Under the pieces are notes generated by a model. The model was not told the DNA's origin, searched no databases, and was given only the letters and a program-made list of their open reading frames with translations. 6,159 nt of DNA from an uncultured Actinomycetes bacterium (GTDB lineage: Bacteria > Actinomycetota > Actinomycetes > Nanopelagicales > Nanopelagicaceae), in NCBI GenBank assembly GCA_937864205.1, contig CALMJB010000124.1:1-6159 (forward strand). The letters are read 5' to 3'. A program made the position numbers and the translations under genes. Shown piece after piece: positions 1 to 6,121 of the stretch. Every line of letters starts with the position of its first letter. Within the stretch, counting starts at the first letter, position 1.

Positions 1-162
1 GGTCGGGTTGAACCGCCGCAGTTATTTCACGAAGTTCTAGAAAATCGTTGGTATCTAAGTGAAAAACTAGGCAGAGATGTTGGGCTAGATTTTGCCACGC
101 AGGATTACATCGAAAAAGTTTTACCTTATCGAATGGATGCAGGAGTTTTAGTAAAACCGTGA
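1..162 (+). CDS. C-terminal end of a probable DUF4032 domain protein (5' part outside window)
   Basis: Frame 1 is open from the first base to the TGA at 160-162, giving the last 53 residues of a protein whose start lies upstream. The fragment contains the stretches PPQLFHEVLENRWYLSE and GRDVGLDFATQDYIEKVLP. I recognise these as the usual C-terminal end of actinobacterial DUF4032 proteins, which are often annotated as lipopolysaccharide-kinase-like and have no established function. The recognition rests on memory of the family and on a short piece, so the family name is moderately sure, while the existence of the coding region is nearly certain. Its stop overlaps the GTG of the next gene (GTGA, 159-162), so the two are probably cotranscribed and translationally coupled. 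The predicted kinase-like core cannot be judged because it is not in the window. Confidence 0.65.
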   Translation, partial: GRVEPPQLFHEVLENRWYLSEKLGRDVGLDFATQDYIEKVLPYRMDAGVLVKP

Positions 163-1067
163 ACAATAAAATTCCAGGTGGGTTACCGAAGCAAGCATTT
201 GGTCGAGCATTTGATTTAAGCTCGCTAAAGAAACCAGCAAATTCAGGGGACGTAAACTCTGAAAATCGCCCCGGTAAACCTGTAACTCAACAAAATTTAG
301 TTAGTGATTTCGTTTCACTTTCAAAAACGAAGTTAGTCATCTTGTTGCTTTGGTCAGAACGTAGCCCGCAGTCGATTGAAATAATGCAAATGCTTGCAAA
401 GTTAGAGGCAGAAGATAAAAATCGATGGTTGTTTGGCACGGTGAATGTCGATGAACAAGCCGCAATCGCGCAGGCAATGCAAATTCAATCAGTGCCAGTT
501 GCAGTTGCGATCATTGCTGAACAATTTCTTCCGCTGTTTGAATCGGTACCGCCAGCAGATCAAGTTCGATTAGTAATAAATAAATTATTTGAAGTAGCCG
601 CTCAAAAAGGCGTCGGTTCGGCGGAACCGACTGTGCCAAATCCGGAGATAAAACTAGAACCGGAAGAGGAAGCGGCCTATGAAGCGATGCAAAAACGAGA
701 TTACAAGTCTGCAAAAGAGCATTATCAGAAATGGTTGAATCGAAAACCCGGTGAACAAATTGCAAAAATTGGTATCGCGCAGGCAGATTTGTTGCTCAGA
801 ATTGAACCATTAAATCCAAGTTTGGTAATTCCAAAAGCCCAAGCAAATCCCGCCGATGCTATTTTGCAAATGCAGGCAGCTGATATTGAAATTGCACAGG
901 GTGATTTGGAATCGGCATTTAATCGATTGATAAAGACGATTAAAACCACATCGGGGGAACAACGCGAACAGGTGAAGAATCACCTACTTCAACTTTTCAC
1001 ATTGGTAGATCCAAATGATTCTCGATTAGTTAAAGCCAGACAGCAACTGGCCAGTGCGTTGTTCTGA
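159..1067 (+). CDS. ybbN: YbbN/CnoX-like thioredoxin-fold plus TPR protein, cysteine-free (302 aa)
   Basis: Probable cytosolic co-chaperone/holdase. In order it has an N-terminal leader with the motif AFGRAFDLSSL (about residues 13-23), which resembles the leader of actinobacterial homologues; a thioredoxin-fold domain (about 43-150); an acidic linker (about 155-170); and an alpha-helical TPR-type region (about 168-302) ending in LASALF. The thioredoxin active-site position reads W-S-E-R-S-P-Q-S (65-72), and the cis-proline is visible in SVPVA (P113). E. coli CnoX/YbbN has a very similar WSERSQHC, but here the last Cys is also Ser, and the whole protein contains no cysteine. Disulfide reductase activity is therefore excluded. 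CnoX of E. coli is a chlorine-activated holdase that hands clients to GroEL and DnaK; a holdase role here is an inference. The GTG start forms GTGA with the upstream stop. AGGAG at 141-145 is 13 nt away, so coupling probably assists initiation. The family call is firm and the function is not. Confidence 0.88.
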   Translation: MNNKIPGGLPKQAFGRAFDLSSLKKPANSGDVNSENRPGKPVTQQNLVSDFVSLSKTKLVILLLWSERSPQSIEIMQMLAKLEAEDKNRWLFGTVNVDEQAAIAQAMQIQSVPVAVAIIAEQFLPLFESVPPADQVRLVINKLFEVAAQKGVGSAEPTVPNPEIKLEPEEEAAYEAMQKRDYKSAKEHYQKWLNRKPGEQIAKIGIAQADLLLRIEPLNPSLVIPKAQANPADAILQMQAADIEIAQGDLESAFNRLIKTIKTTSGEQREQVKNHLLQLFTLVDPNDSRLVKARQQLASALF

Positions 1068-1069
1068 GG
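1066..1069 (+). promoter_or_regulatory. Weak SD-like site before the MFS gene, overlapping the ybbN stop
   Basis: GAGG begins within the TGA stop of the YbbN-like gene and lies only about 3 nt from the ATG at 1073. This is closer than usual, so initiation probably depends on ribosomes finishing the upstream gene. Confidence 0.35.
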
Positions 1070-1072
1070 CAA

Positions 1073-2290
1073 ATGACAATCACAAATTTCAATAAGTCGA
1101 TTTACACAAAATCGGAGGAGTTTTTCTTAAGTTCTATTTTCTTCTTATTTGGATTAAGCATTATGTCGCTGGCGGCTAGAACTCCAGATTTAAAAGCGAA
1201 TCTGCAGGTAAACAATGGAACTTTTGGAACGATTTTAAGTACCGGATCACTTGGTGCGATTGTGGCTCTGTTAATTGGTGGGCAATTGGTTCATAGATTT
1301 GGTGCCAAACTTTCAATGCAGGTATGTGCCACCACAATCATGATCTGTTATTTTGTATTTGTTCATACTCATAATCCGGCAATCTATGTTTTCTTCAACA
1401 TAATTTCTGGTGCTGCGATATCTGGTTATCACATCGCATCTTCCGGGCACGCCCTTCATCGACAAGATGATTTAGGTAAGACCATTGTTCCTAAATTGCA
1501 CGGTGTGTGGGCGGTCGGTGCCACTTCAACTTCAATAATTTCATTTGTGCTGGCAGAGCGCGTATCAATAGCAATTCACATTTCAACGTTGGTTATTTCG
1601 GTCTGGATATTACAAATGTTTTCACTTTCAAAGTTGAATCCGACTTTTTATGCTCCGTCAGCTGATGATGAAAAGTATGAACTAACTTCACTAAAAAACT
1701 TTAAATTGAAATTTAGTGCCATGCTCAGCGCCGCATTTCTGTGTGCTTCCTTGATGGAGTTCATTTCAGCAGATTGGGCTACATTGTTTGGAAAAGAAGA
1801 ACTTCAGATGTCACCTTCGCTTAGCACCATCAATTACATAAGTATGTTGACCGGAATGATTGTTGGACGTTTTGCTTACGGTTGGGCTTTAAAGCAGGCT
1901 AGCGAACAATTTTTGATTAGAGTTTGTGGATTTACTGGCGGAATCTTGTTTATTTCATTTCTGACAATTTCTAAATTTATTTTTTCGGCAGGAACTTCGT
2001 GGGCATTTTTATTCTCTTATGCTGCTTTCTTTATGGGTGGATTAGGAACATCATTTATGGCGCCAATTTTTAATGGAATTGCCGGAAGAATGTTTACCGG
2101 TTCAAATGCGATTGCAGTGGCGCAATTAAGTTTGATAAATACAGTTGGGATTCTAATTTTTAAAGCGGTGGTCGCTTGGGTAGCGCAGCTGACCAGCATT
2201 TATGTCGCACTACTTATTCCAGCATTTGCAATGGTATTGCTGATTCAATTTGGAAAAATTGGCAGCGATAAGAGAGTTAACTCAGCCTGA
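1073..2290 (+). CDS. MFS transporter, YbjJ-like (405 aa, substrate unknown)
   Basis: Integral membrane secondary transporter of the major facilitator superfamily. About twelve hydrophobic segments are visible, near residues 18-36, 52-73, 81-100, 101-124, 143-163, 167-185, 214-238, 252-272, 281-300, 308-330, 347-370 and 374-393. A polar central loop (about 186-213) splits the protein into two six-helix halves. The loop after TM2 holds a degenerate motif A, GGQLVHRFGAK (69-79), with His where Asp is usual. TM7 carries M-E-F-I-S-A-D-W-A (228-236), which resembles the E-x-x-x-x-D-W motif of YbjJ-type carriers in the FucP-like group. The substrate cannot be read from the sequence: sugar uptake and drug or metabolite export are both possible. 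The ATG lies 5 nt after the ybbN stop, and the only SD-like GAGG (1066-1069) starts in that stop with about 3 nt spacing, so translation is probably coupled. The last 9 bp overlap the 3' end of aceE on the other strand. Confidence 0.85.
   Translation: MTITNFNKSIYTKSEEFFLSSIFFLFGLSIMSLAARTPDLKANLQVNNGTFGTILSTGSLGAIVALLIGGQLVHRFGAKLSMQVCATTIMICYFVFVHTHNPAIYVFFNIISGAAISGYHIASSGHALHRQDDLGKTIVPKLHGVWAVGATSTSIISFVLAERVSIAIHISTLVISVWILQMFSLSKLNPTFYAPSADDEKYELTSLKNFKLKFSAMLSAAFLCASLMEFISADWATLFGKEELQMSPSLSTINYISMLTGMIVGRFAYGWALKQASEQFLIRVCGFTGGILFISFLTISKFIFSAGTSWAFLFSYAAFFMGGLGTSFMAPIFNGIAGRMFTGSNAIAVAQLSLINTVGILIFKAVVAWVAQLTSIYVALLIPAFAMVLLIQFGKIGSDKRVNSA
2282..2290. other. Tail-to-tail overlap of the MFS gene and aceE
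   Basis: The nine bases 2282-2290 are coding on both strands. They hold the MFS TGA (2288-2290) and its last two codons, and the aceE stop (TGA on the minus strand, 2284-2282). There is no intergenic space and no GC-rich stem with a U tract within sight on either side, so transcripts from both directions probably run into the opposite gene. Confidence 0.95.
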
Positions 2291-5002
2291 CCCTTCGGTG
2301 TTGCCAGCTTCGGCAGCAGTAACGTCATCTAGTTTGTATTTCTTAAGAGCTTTCTTTAATTTGCCAGTTCTTAAACTTCCGGCTTTTACTAGTTGCATGA
2401 TGGCAGCGACCGCGATTGATTCAGCATCAACTTTGAAATGACGTCGAAGTGCGCCGCGGGTGTCAGATAAACCAAATCCATCGGTACCAAGTGAATAGAA
2501 ATCTTGCTCGATCCAAGGTGAAACTTGATCTTGCACAGCGCGCATGAAATCAGAGACTGCCACGATTGGACCTTTAGCTTTCTTTAATTTGTTAGTTATA
2601 TAAGCGCGCTTTTGATCCTTCGGATGCAACAAGTTGTGGCGATCAACCGCTAATCCATTTCGACGTAGTTCATTCCATGATGTAACTGACCAAACATCTG
2701 CGGCAATATTCCATTCTTTATCTAACATCTGTTGCGCTTTAAGGGCTGCATTCACTGCAATTCCAGAAGCCAAAATTTGAACCTTGCGTCGGTGCCACTT
2801 TGGCGCCTTCTTTAATTTATAAATTCCGCGCAAAATTCCATCAACATCGACATTCTTTGGCTCTTCAGGTTGTTGGTATGGCTCGTTGTAAACCGTTAGG
2901 TAGTAATAAATATTTTCACTGTTTTCACCATACATACGGCGTAAACCATCTTGAACAATGTGTGCTAATTCGTAACCAAAAGCTGGATCGTATGAAATGA
3001 CCGCAGGGTTTGTAGATGCGAGCAATTGCGAATGGCCATCTTCATGTTGCAATCCCTCGCCATTTAAAGTGGTGCGACCGGCAGTAGCGCCAAGCACAAA
3101 ACCGCGGGCAAGTTGATCTGCCGCTGCCCAGAAGCTGTCACCGGTGCGTTGGAATCCAAACATCGAATAAAAGATGTAAATCGGAATCATTGGTTCATCA
3201 TGTGTTGAATATGAAGTGCCGACGGCAGTAAAAGAGGCGACCGATCCTGCTTCGTTGATTCCTTCGTGAAGTATTTGACCCTCTTTAGATTCTTTATAAG
3301 AGAGCATTAATTCTCGGTCGACCGATGTATAAGTCTGTCCGTGGGGTGAATAAATTTTTAGCGTTGGAAATAGCGAATCCATTCCAAATGTTCTGGCCTC
3401 ATCAGGGATGATTGGTACAAATCGCTTACCAATATTTGGATCTTTTACCAATTCTTTTAACAAGCGAACAAAAGCCATTGTGGTCGCTACCTCTTGTTGG
3501 CCAGAGCCTTGTTTTACAATTTCATAATTTTTATCCGGTGGTAAAACCAGTGGTCTAGATTTGTTTCTCCGAGATGGCAAGAAGCCACCAAGTTCATTTC
3601 GGCGATCAATCAAATACTTATATTCATCAGAATCTTTTCCGGGATGAAAATACGGTGGCAGTTTTGCATCAATCTTTTCATCTGGAATCGGTAAGAAAAG
3701 CCGATCACGGAACTCTAATAAATCTTCCATAGTCATTTTCTTCATTTGGTGAGTCGAATTGCGTCCTTCAAAGTGCGAACCTAGAGTCCAGCCCTTGATG
3801 GTTTTCGCCAAAATTACAGTTGGTCGACCATTATGTTCGGTGGCCGATTTATAAGCGGCGTAAAGTTTTTGATAATCATGACCGCCACGTTTTAATTCCC
3901 AAATCTGTTCATCGCTCCAATTTGAAACCATGGCCGCGGTGCGTGGGTCGCGACCAAAGAAATGCTCGCGCACATACGCGCCATTTTCTGCCTTGTAAGT
4001 TTGATAATCACCATCGGGAGTCTTGTTCATCAAATCAACTAATGCGCCTTCTTTATCTTGCGCTAATAATTGATCCCATTCCCGGCCCCAAATAACTTTA
4101 ATTACATTCCATCCGGCACCACCAAAAATTGATTCCAACTCTTGAATGATTTTGCCATTGCCGCGAACTGGACCATCTAGGCGTTGTAAATTGCAATTCA
4201 CAACGAAAGTTAAGTTATCTAGATTTTCTCGGGCAGCAAGTGGAATCGCACTTAAAGTTTCAGGTTCATCTATTTCACCATCACCGAGAAAAGCCCAGAC
4301 TCGTTGATCACTTGTGTCTTTGATGCCACGATTTAATAAATATCGATTGAATCGCGCTTGATAAATTGCGTTGATTGGTCCGATTCCCATCGATACGGTT
4401 GGAAATTCCCAAAACTCTGGCATCAATCTTGGATGTGGATACGAACTTAATCCGCCGCCGGGATTAGATAATTCTTGACGGAATCCATCCATTTGTTCTT
4501 GCGAAAGTCTTCCCTCTAAAAATGCACGGGCATACATTCCGGGACTGGCATGTCCTTGGAAGAAAACTTGATCGCCACCACCTTGATGATTTTTTCCACG
4601 GAAGAAATGATTAAATCCAACTTCGTAAAGTGCAGCAGATGATGCATAAGTTGAAATATGTCCACCGACTCCGACACCTGGTCGTTGCGCGCGATGCACC
4701 ATGATTGCTGCGTTCCATCTTACGAATGCTCTAATTCTTCGCTCTAAATATTCATCGCCAGGAAACTTAGGTTCTAATGAAGGCGGAATCGTGTTTATGT
4801 AATCGGTAGTGCGCAGAGTTGAAACACCAACATTTTTCTCATGCGAGCGTTGCATCATTGAGAGCATCAAAAAACGAGCTCGCTGCGAACCAGATTTTTC
4901 AATTACGGAATCGAGGGATTCCTGCCACTCTTTAGTTTCGGAAGGGTCGGCATCTACCAATTGATCGATTAAGTGATCTGGTCCCTCGAAATTCGATGTC
5001 AC
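2282..5002 (-). CDS. aceE: Pyruvate dehydrogenase E1 component, homodimeric AceE type (906 aa)
   Basis: Thiamine-diphosphate-dependent decarboxylation of pyruvate and reductive acetylation of the lipoyl group on E2, the entry step of the cytosolic pyruvate dehydrogenase complex. The protein is full length (E. coli AceE is 887 residues). The ThDP/Mg motif starts at GDGEIDEPETL (240-250) and continues to NCNLQRLDGPVRGN (269-282). The mobile inner loop with its His is at STHQMKK (H418). The second half holds DEARTFGMDSLF (534-545), HEGINEAG (579-586) with the conserved glutamates, YSMFGFQR (612-619) and GLQHEDGHS (650-658). The N-terminus (DPSETKEWQESLDSVI, 19-34) resembles the E2-binding leader of the family. 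The start is GTG at 5002-5000: an in-frame TGA at 5023-5021 excludes longer forms, and GAGAAG (5017-5012) lies 9 nt upstream. In corynebacteria AceE works in a shared PDH/ODH supercomplex; whether this holds here is unknown. The gene stands alone, with no aceF or lpd beside it. No catalytic residue appears to be missing. Confidence 0.97.
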   Translation of the reverse strand: MTSNFEGPDHLIDQLVDADPSETKEWQESLDSVIEKSGSQRARFLMLSMMQRSHEKNVGVSTLRTTDYINTIPPSLEPKFPGDEYLERRIRAFVRWNAAIMVHRAQRPGVGVGGHISTYASSAALYEVGFNHFFRGKNHQGGGDQVFFQGHASPGMYARAFLEGRLSQEQMDGFRQELSNPGGGLSSYPHPRLMPEFWEFPTVSMGIGPINAIYQARFNRYLLNRGIKDTSDQRVWAFLGDGEIDEPETLSAIPLAARENLDNLTFVVNCNLQRLDGPVRGNGKIIQELESIFGGAGWNVIKVIWGREWDQLLAQDKEGALVDLMNKTPDGDYQTYKAENGAYVREHFFGRDPRTAAMVSNWSDEQIWELKRGGHDYQKLYAAYKSATEHNGRPTVILAKTIKGWTLGSHFEGRNSTHQMKKMTMEDLLEFRDRLFLPIPDEKIDAKLPPYFHPGKDSDEYKYLIDRRNELGGFLPSRRNKSRPLVLPPDKNYEIVKQGSGQQEVATTMAFVRLLKELVKDPNIGKRFVPIIPDEARTFGMDSLFPTLKIYSPHGQTYTSVDRELMLSYKESKEGQILHEGINEAGSVASFTAVGTSYSTHDEPMIPIYIFYSMFGFQRTGDSFWAAADQLARGFVLGATAGRTTLNGEGLQHEDGHSQLLASTNPAVISYDPAFGYELAHIVQDGLRRMYGENSENIYYYLTVYNEPYQQPEEPKNVDVDGILRGIYKLKKAPKWHRRKVQILASGIAVNAALKAQQMLDKEWNIAADVWSVTSWNELRRNGLAVDRHNLLHPKDQKRAYITNKLKKAKGPIVAVSDFMRAVQDQVSPWIEQDFYSLGTDGFGLSDTRGALRRHFKVDAESIAVAAIMQLVKAGSLRTGKLKKALKKYKLDDVTAAEAGNTEGSG

Positions 5003-5011
5003 GGGGGCTAT

Positions 5012-5017
5012 CTTCTC
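5012..5017 (-). promoter_or_regulatory. Shine-Dalgarno sequence of aceE
   Basis: Read on the minus strand this is GAGAAG, 9 nt before the GTG start at 5002. With the in-frame stop at 5021-5023 it fixes the aceE start. Confidence 0.7.
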
Positions 5018-5036
5018 GCGTCAAAGGGCGTTTGGT

Positions 5037-5048
5037 CATATTCATATT
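5037..5048. repeat. Tandem hexamer CATATT x2 in the aceE/DUF3052 spacer
   Basis: Two perfect adjacent copies of CATATT lie in the divergent spacer. They may be chance in AT-rich DNA, part of a -10 element for aceE, or a binding half-site pair. The sequence alone does not decide. Confidence 0.4.
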
Positions 5049-5080
5049 GGGGTTTAAGCGGAATTAGATAAGCATCACTC

Positions 5081-5087
5081 GGGGGAG
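5081..5087 (+). promoter_or_regulatory. Strong SD-like GGGGGAG with no usual start codon at the right distance
   Basis: This purine run would be a good anti-SD partner, but the in-frame TTG at 5088 touches it and the ATG at 5106 is 18 nt away. The only in-frame codon at ordinary spacing (9 nt) is ATT at 5097. It may be the real ribosome site for a non-standard start, or unrelated to translation. Confidence 0.35.
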
Positions 5088-5105
5088 TTGCGCGAAATTG
5101 AAAAG

Positions 5106-5537
5106 ATGAGTGGACTACTCCTTGTGAATTCGGCTTTAGGGCCAACTGCGGTTGTAGAAAAACTTGGCTTTAAGAAAGATCAATTAATTCTTGAAGTTGG
5201 GCAGGCTGACGATTGCGACAATTTACTTCGCGACGAAATTCAAAAAATAACTCAAACGAATTTGATTGCCGAAGAGGCACAAGAAGTAGTTGACGCGGTT
5301 ATCTTATGGTGGCGCGAAGATGATGGTGATTTGATCGACGAATTAGTTGATGCACAGACTTATTTGTCGGAAGAGGGACCGGTTTGGTTATTTACTCCCA
5401 AAGCGGGTCGCAAAGGTCATGTTGAACCGGCAGATATTCAAGATGCTGCACCGACCGCAGGATTAACGCAAACCGTTTCCTTCCCAGCAAGTGCAGATTG
5501 GACGGCAACCAGGTTGGTTGCCCGCAAGAAAAAATAG
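5106..5537 (+). CDS. DUF3052 family protein (143 aa from ATG 5106)
   Basis: Small soluble, acidic protein of the actinobacterial DUF3052 family, function unknown. Recognition rests on the conserved blocks REDDGDLIDELVDA (70-83), TPKAGRKGHVEPADI (97-111) and AAPTAGLT (114-121), and on the closing DWTATRLVARKKK. The stretch KLGFKKDQLILEVG (19-32) is the usual N-terminal part. There is no signal peptide or membrane segment. ATG 5106 is chosen because homologues start shortly before the KLGF block. It has no good SD at normal distance, and TTG 5088, ATT 5097 and GTG 5124 are in-frame alternatives. Its stop TAG (5535-5537) overlaps the ribosome site of ahpE, so the two form an operon. From memory, the M. 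tuberculosis homologue Rv2239c also neighbours ahpE and aceE, which suggests a role tied to peroxide defence or pyruvate metabolism without showing what it is. Confidence 0.88.
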   Translation: MSGLLLVNSALGPTAVVEKLGFKKDQLILEVGQADDCDNLLRDEIQKITQTNLIAEEAQEVVDAVILWWREDDGDLIDELVDAQTYLSEEGPVWLFTPKAGRKGHVEPADIQDAAPTAGLTQTVSFPASADWTATRLVARKKK

Positions 5538-5542
5538 GAGAG
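5536..5542 (+). promoter_or_regulatory. Ribosome binding site of ahpE (AGGAGAG)
   Basis: AGGAGAG begins inside the TAG stop of DUF3052 and lies just before the ATG at 5545. It decides that start against the longer in-frame reading from 5491, and implies translational coupling of the two genes. Confidence 0.8.
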
Positions 5543-5544
5543 AA

Positions 5545-6003
5545 ATGTCGTTAAAAGTTTCAGACTCAGCACCAGATTTTGAATTAGTAAATCAATTTGG
5601 ACAAAAAACTTCGTTGTCATCTTTTAATGGAAAGAAAAATGTGGTGGTGCTGTTTTATCCATTTGCATTCTCAGGAATTTGTACCGGTGAGTTATGCGCA
5701 TTGCGAGATGATTTAGCATCTTTTCAAAATGACAAAGTGGAATTGCTTGCCATCTCTTGTGATCCGATGTATTCACTAAAAATGTTCGGTGAAAAAGAGG
5801 GATATAAGTTCCAATTGCTTTCAGATTTTTGGCCCCATGGCGCAATTGCCAAGAAATATGGTGTGTTTAACGAAGAACGTGGCTGTGCCGTGCGCGGAAC
5901 TTTCATAATCGACAAAACTGGAAAAATTCGCTGGCAGATTGTTAATTCTTTAGGGGATGCTCGCAATTTAGTTGATTACAAAGCAGCACTAGCATCGCTT
6001 TAA
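5545..6003 (+). CDS. ahpE: AhpE-type peroxiredoxin (152 aa)
   Basis: Thiol peroxidase that reduces H2O2, organic hydroperoxides and probably peroxynitrite through a peroxidatic cysteine in the cytosol. The thioredoxin-fold active site is P-F-A-F-S-G-I-C (39-46): P39, S43 and peroxidatic C46 form the P-x-x-x-S/T-x-x-C signature. The conserved arginine is probably R117 in the RGTF motif. The block LLSDFWPHGA (91-100) and the following YGVFNE are nearly those I recall for M. tuberculosis AhpE (153 aa), so both family and length fit well. The start is ATG 5545, preceded by AGGAGAG. An in-frame reading from 5491 would add 18 non-conserved residues and run 47 bp into DUF3052. Three further cysteines (C51, C72, C114) are present, whereas M. 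tuberculosis AhpE is a 1-Cys enzyme; a resolving role for one of them is possible but unproved. Reductant partners such as mycoredoxin are not in the window. Confidence 0.93.
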   Translation: MSLKVSDSAPDFELVNQFGQKTSLSSFNGKKNVVVLFYPFAFSGICTGELCALRDDLASFQNDKVELLAISCDPMYSLKMFGEKEGYKFQLLSDFWPHGAIAKKYGVFNEERGCAVRGTFIIDKTGKIRWQIVNSLGDARNLVDYKAALASL

Positions 6004-6023
6004 TAGATATTTGTTTTTGCTAG

Positions 6024-6029
6024 TACACT
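6024..6029 (+). promoter_or_regulatory. Possible -10 box for tRNA-Val
   Basis: TACACT in the 46-bp spacer between ahpE and the tRNA matches the TAnnnT pattern and would place a transcript start around 6035, about 15 nt before the mature tRNA. No good -35 lies 16-18 nt upstream, so readthrough from ahpE is an alternative. Confidence 0.3.
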
Positions 6030-6049
6030 TCGCATTCGCAATAAATACC

Positions 6050-6121
6050 GGGTGGTTAGCTCAGCGGTAGAGCGCCTCGTTTACACCGAGGATGTCGGGG
6101 GTTCGAAACCCTCACCGCCCA
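6050..6121 (+). tRNA. tRNA-Val, anticodon TAC
   Basis: A complete cloverleaf can be drawn. The acceptor stem is GGGTGGT (6050-6056) with ACCGCCC (6114-6120), including one T-G pair. The D stem is GCTC/GAGC (6059-6062, 6070-6073). The anticodon stem is CCTCG/CGAGG (6075-6079, 6087-6091) around the loop TTTACAC, with anticodon TAC at 6082-6084. The T arm is GGGGG-TTCGAAA-CCCTC (6097-6113). The discriminator is A6121. The next bases are CAA, so CCA is not encoded and must be added by the CCA-adding enzyme, as is common in actinobacteria. The tRNA reads GUA and, by U34 wobble, probably other valine codons. The variable loop is the normal 5 nt. Confidence 0.97.

Larger units (their letters stand above)
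5003..5105. promoter_or_regulatory. Divergent promoter region between aceE and the DUF3052 gene
   Basis: These 103 bp must hold the promoter of aceE (leftward) and very probably that of DUF3052-ahpE (rightward). The AT-rich core is 5036-5070. It includes a tandem CATATT repeat (5037-5042 and 5043-5048), read as AATATGAATATG on the minus strand; TATGAA (5046-5041) is a possible -10 for aceE. On the plus strand, TAGATA (5065-5070) is a possible -10 for DUF3052. No convincing -35 box accompanies either, and no clear palindromic operator was found. The region is supported by gene layout rather than by strong promoter matches, so the individual boxes are weak. Confidence 0.6.

Noticed and set aside
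511..949. Minus-strand open frames inside the YbbN-like gene
   Set aside because: They overlap the conserved thioredoxin/TPR coding region on the other strand and have no recognisable domains.
2301..2316. Possible hairpin TGCC...GGCA at the end of aceE as a terminator
   Set aside because: Only four paired bases with no T tract; it lies within aceE codons and is easily explained by chance.
2250..2441. Plus-strand 63-aa frame spanning the MFS/aceE junction
   Set aside because: Lies across two supported genes; its composition is that of the aceE antisense strand, with no SD and no family match.
3820..4095. Plus-strand 91-aa open frame inside aceE
   Set aside because: Antisense shadow of a strongly conserved gene; no family resemblance and no convincing ribosome site.
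5088..5105. TTG at 5088 as the DUF3052 start
   Set aside because: The SD-like GGGGGAG directly abuts the TTG, leaving no spacing, and the added residues (MREIEK) do not resemble the family.
5491..5544. Longer AhpE start at 5491, adding 18 residues
   Set aside because: The extra residues are not like the family N-terminus and overlap the DUF3052 coding end. ATG 5545 has a good SD and gives the usual AhpE length.
5624..5966. Minus-strand frames inside ahpE
   Set aside because: Shadows of the peroxiredoxin gene, whose catalytic motifs are intact on the plus strand.
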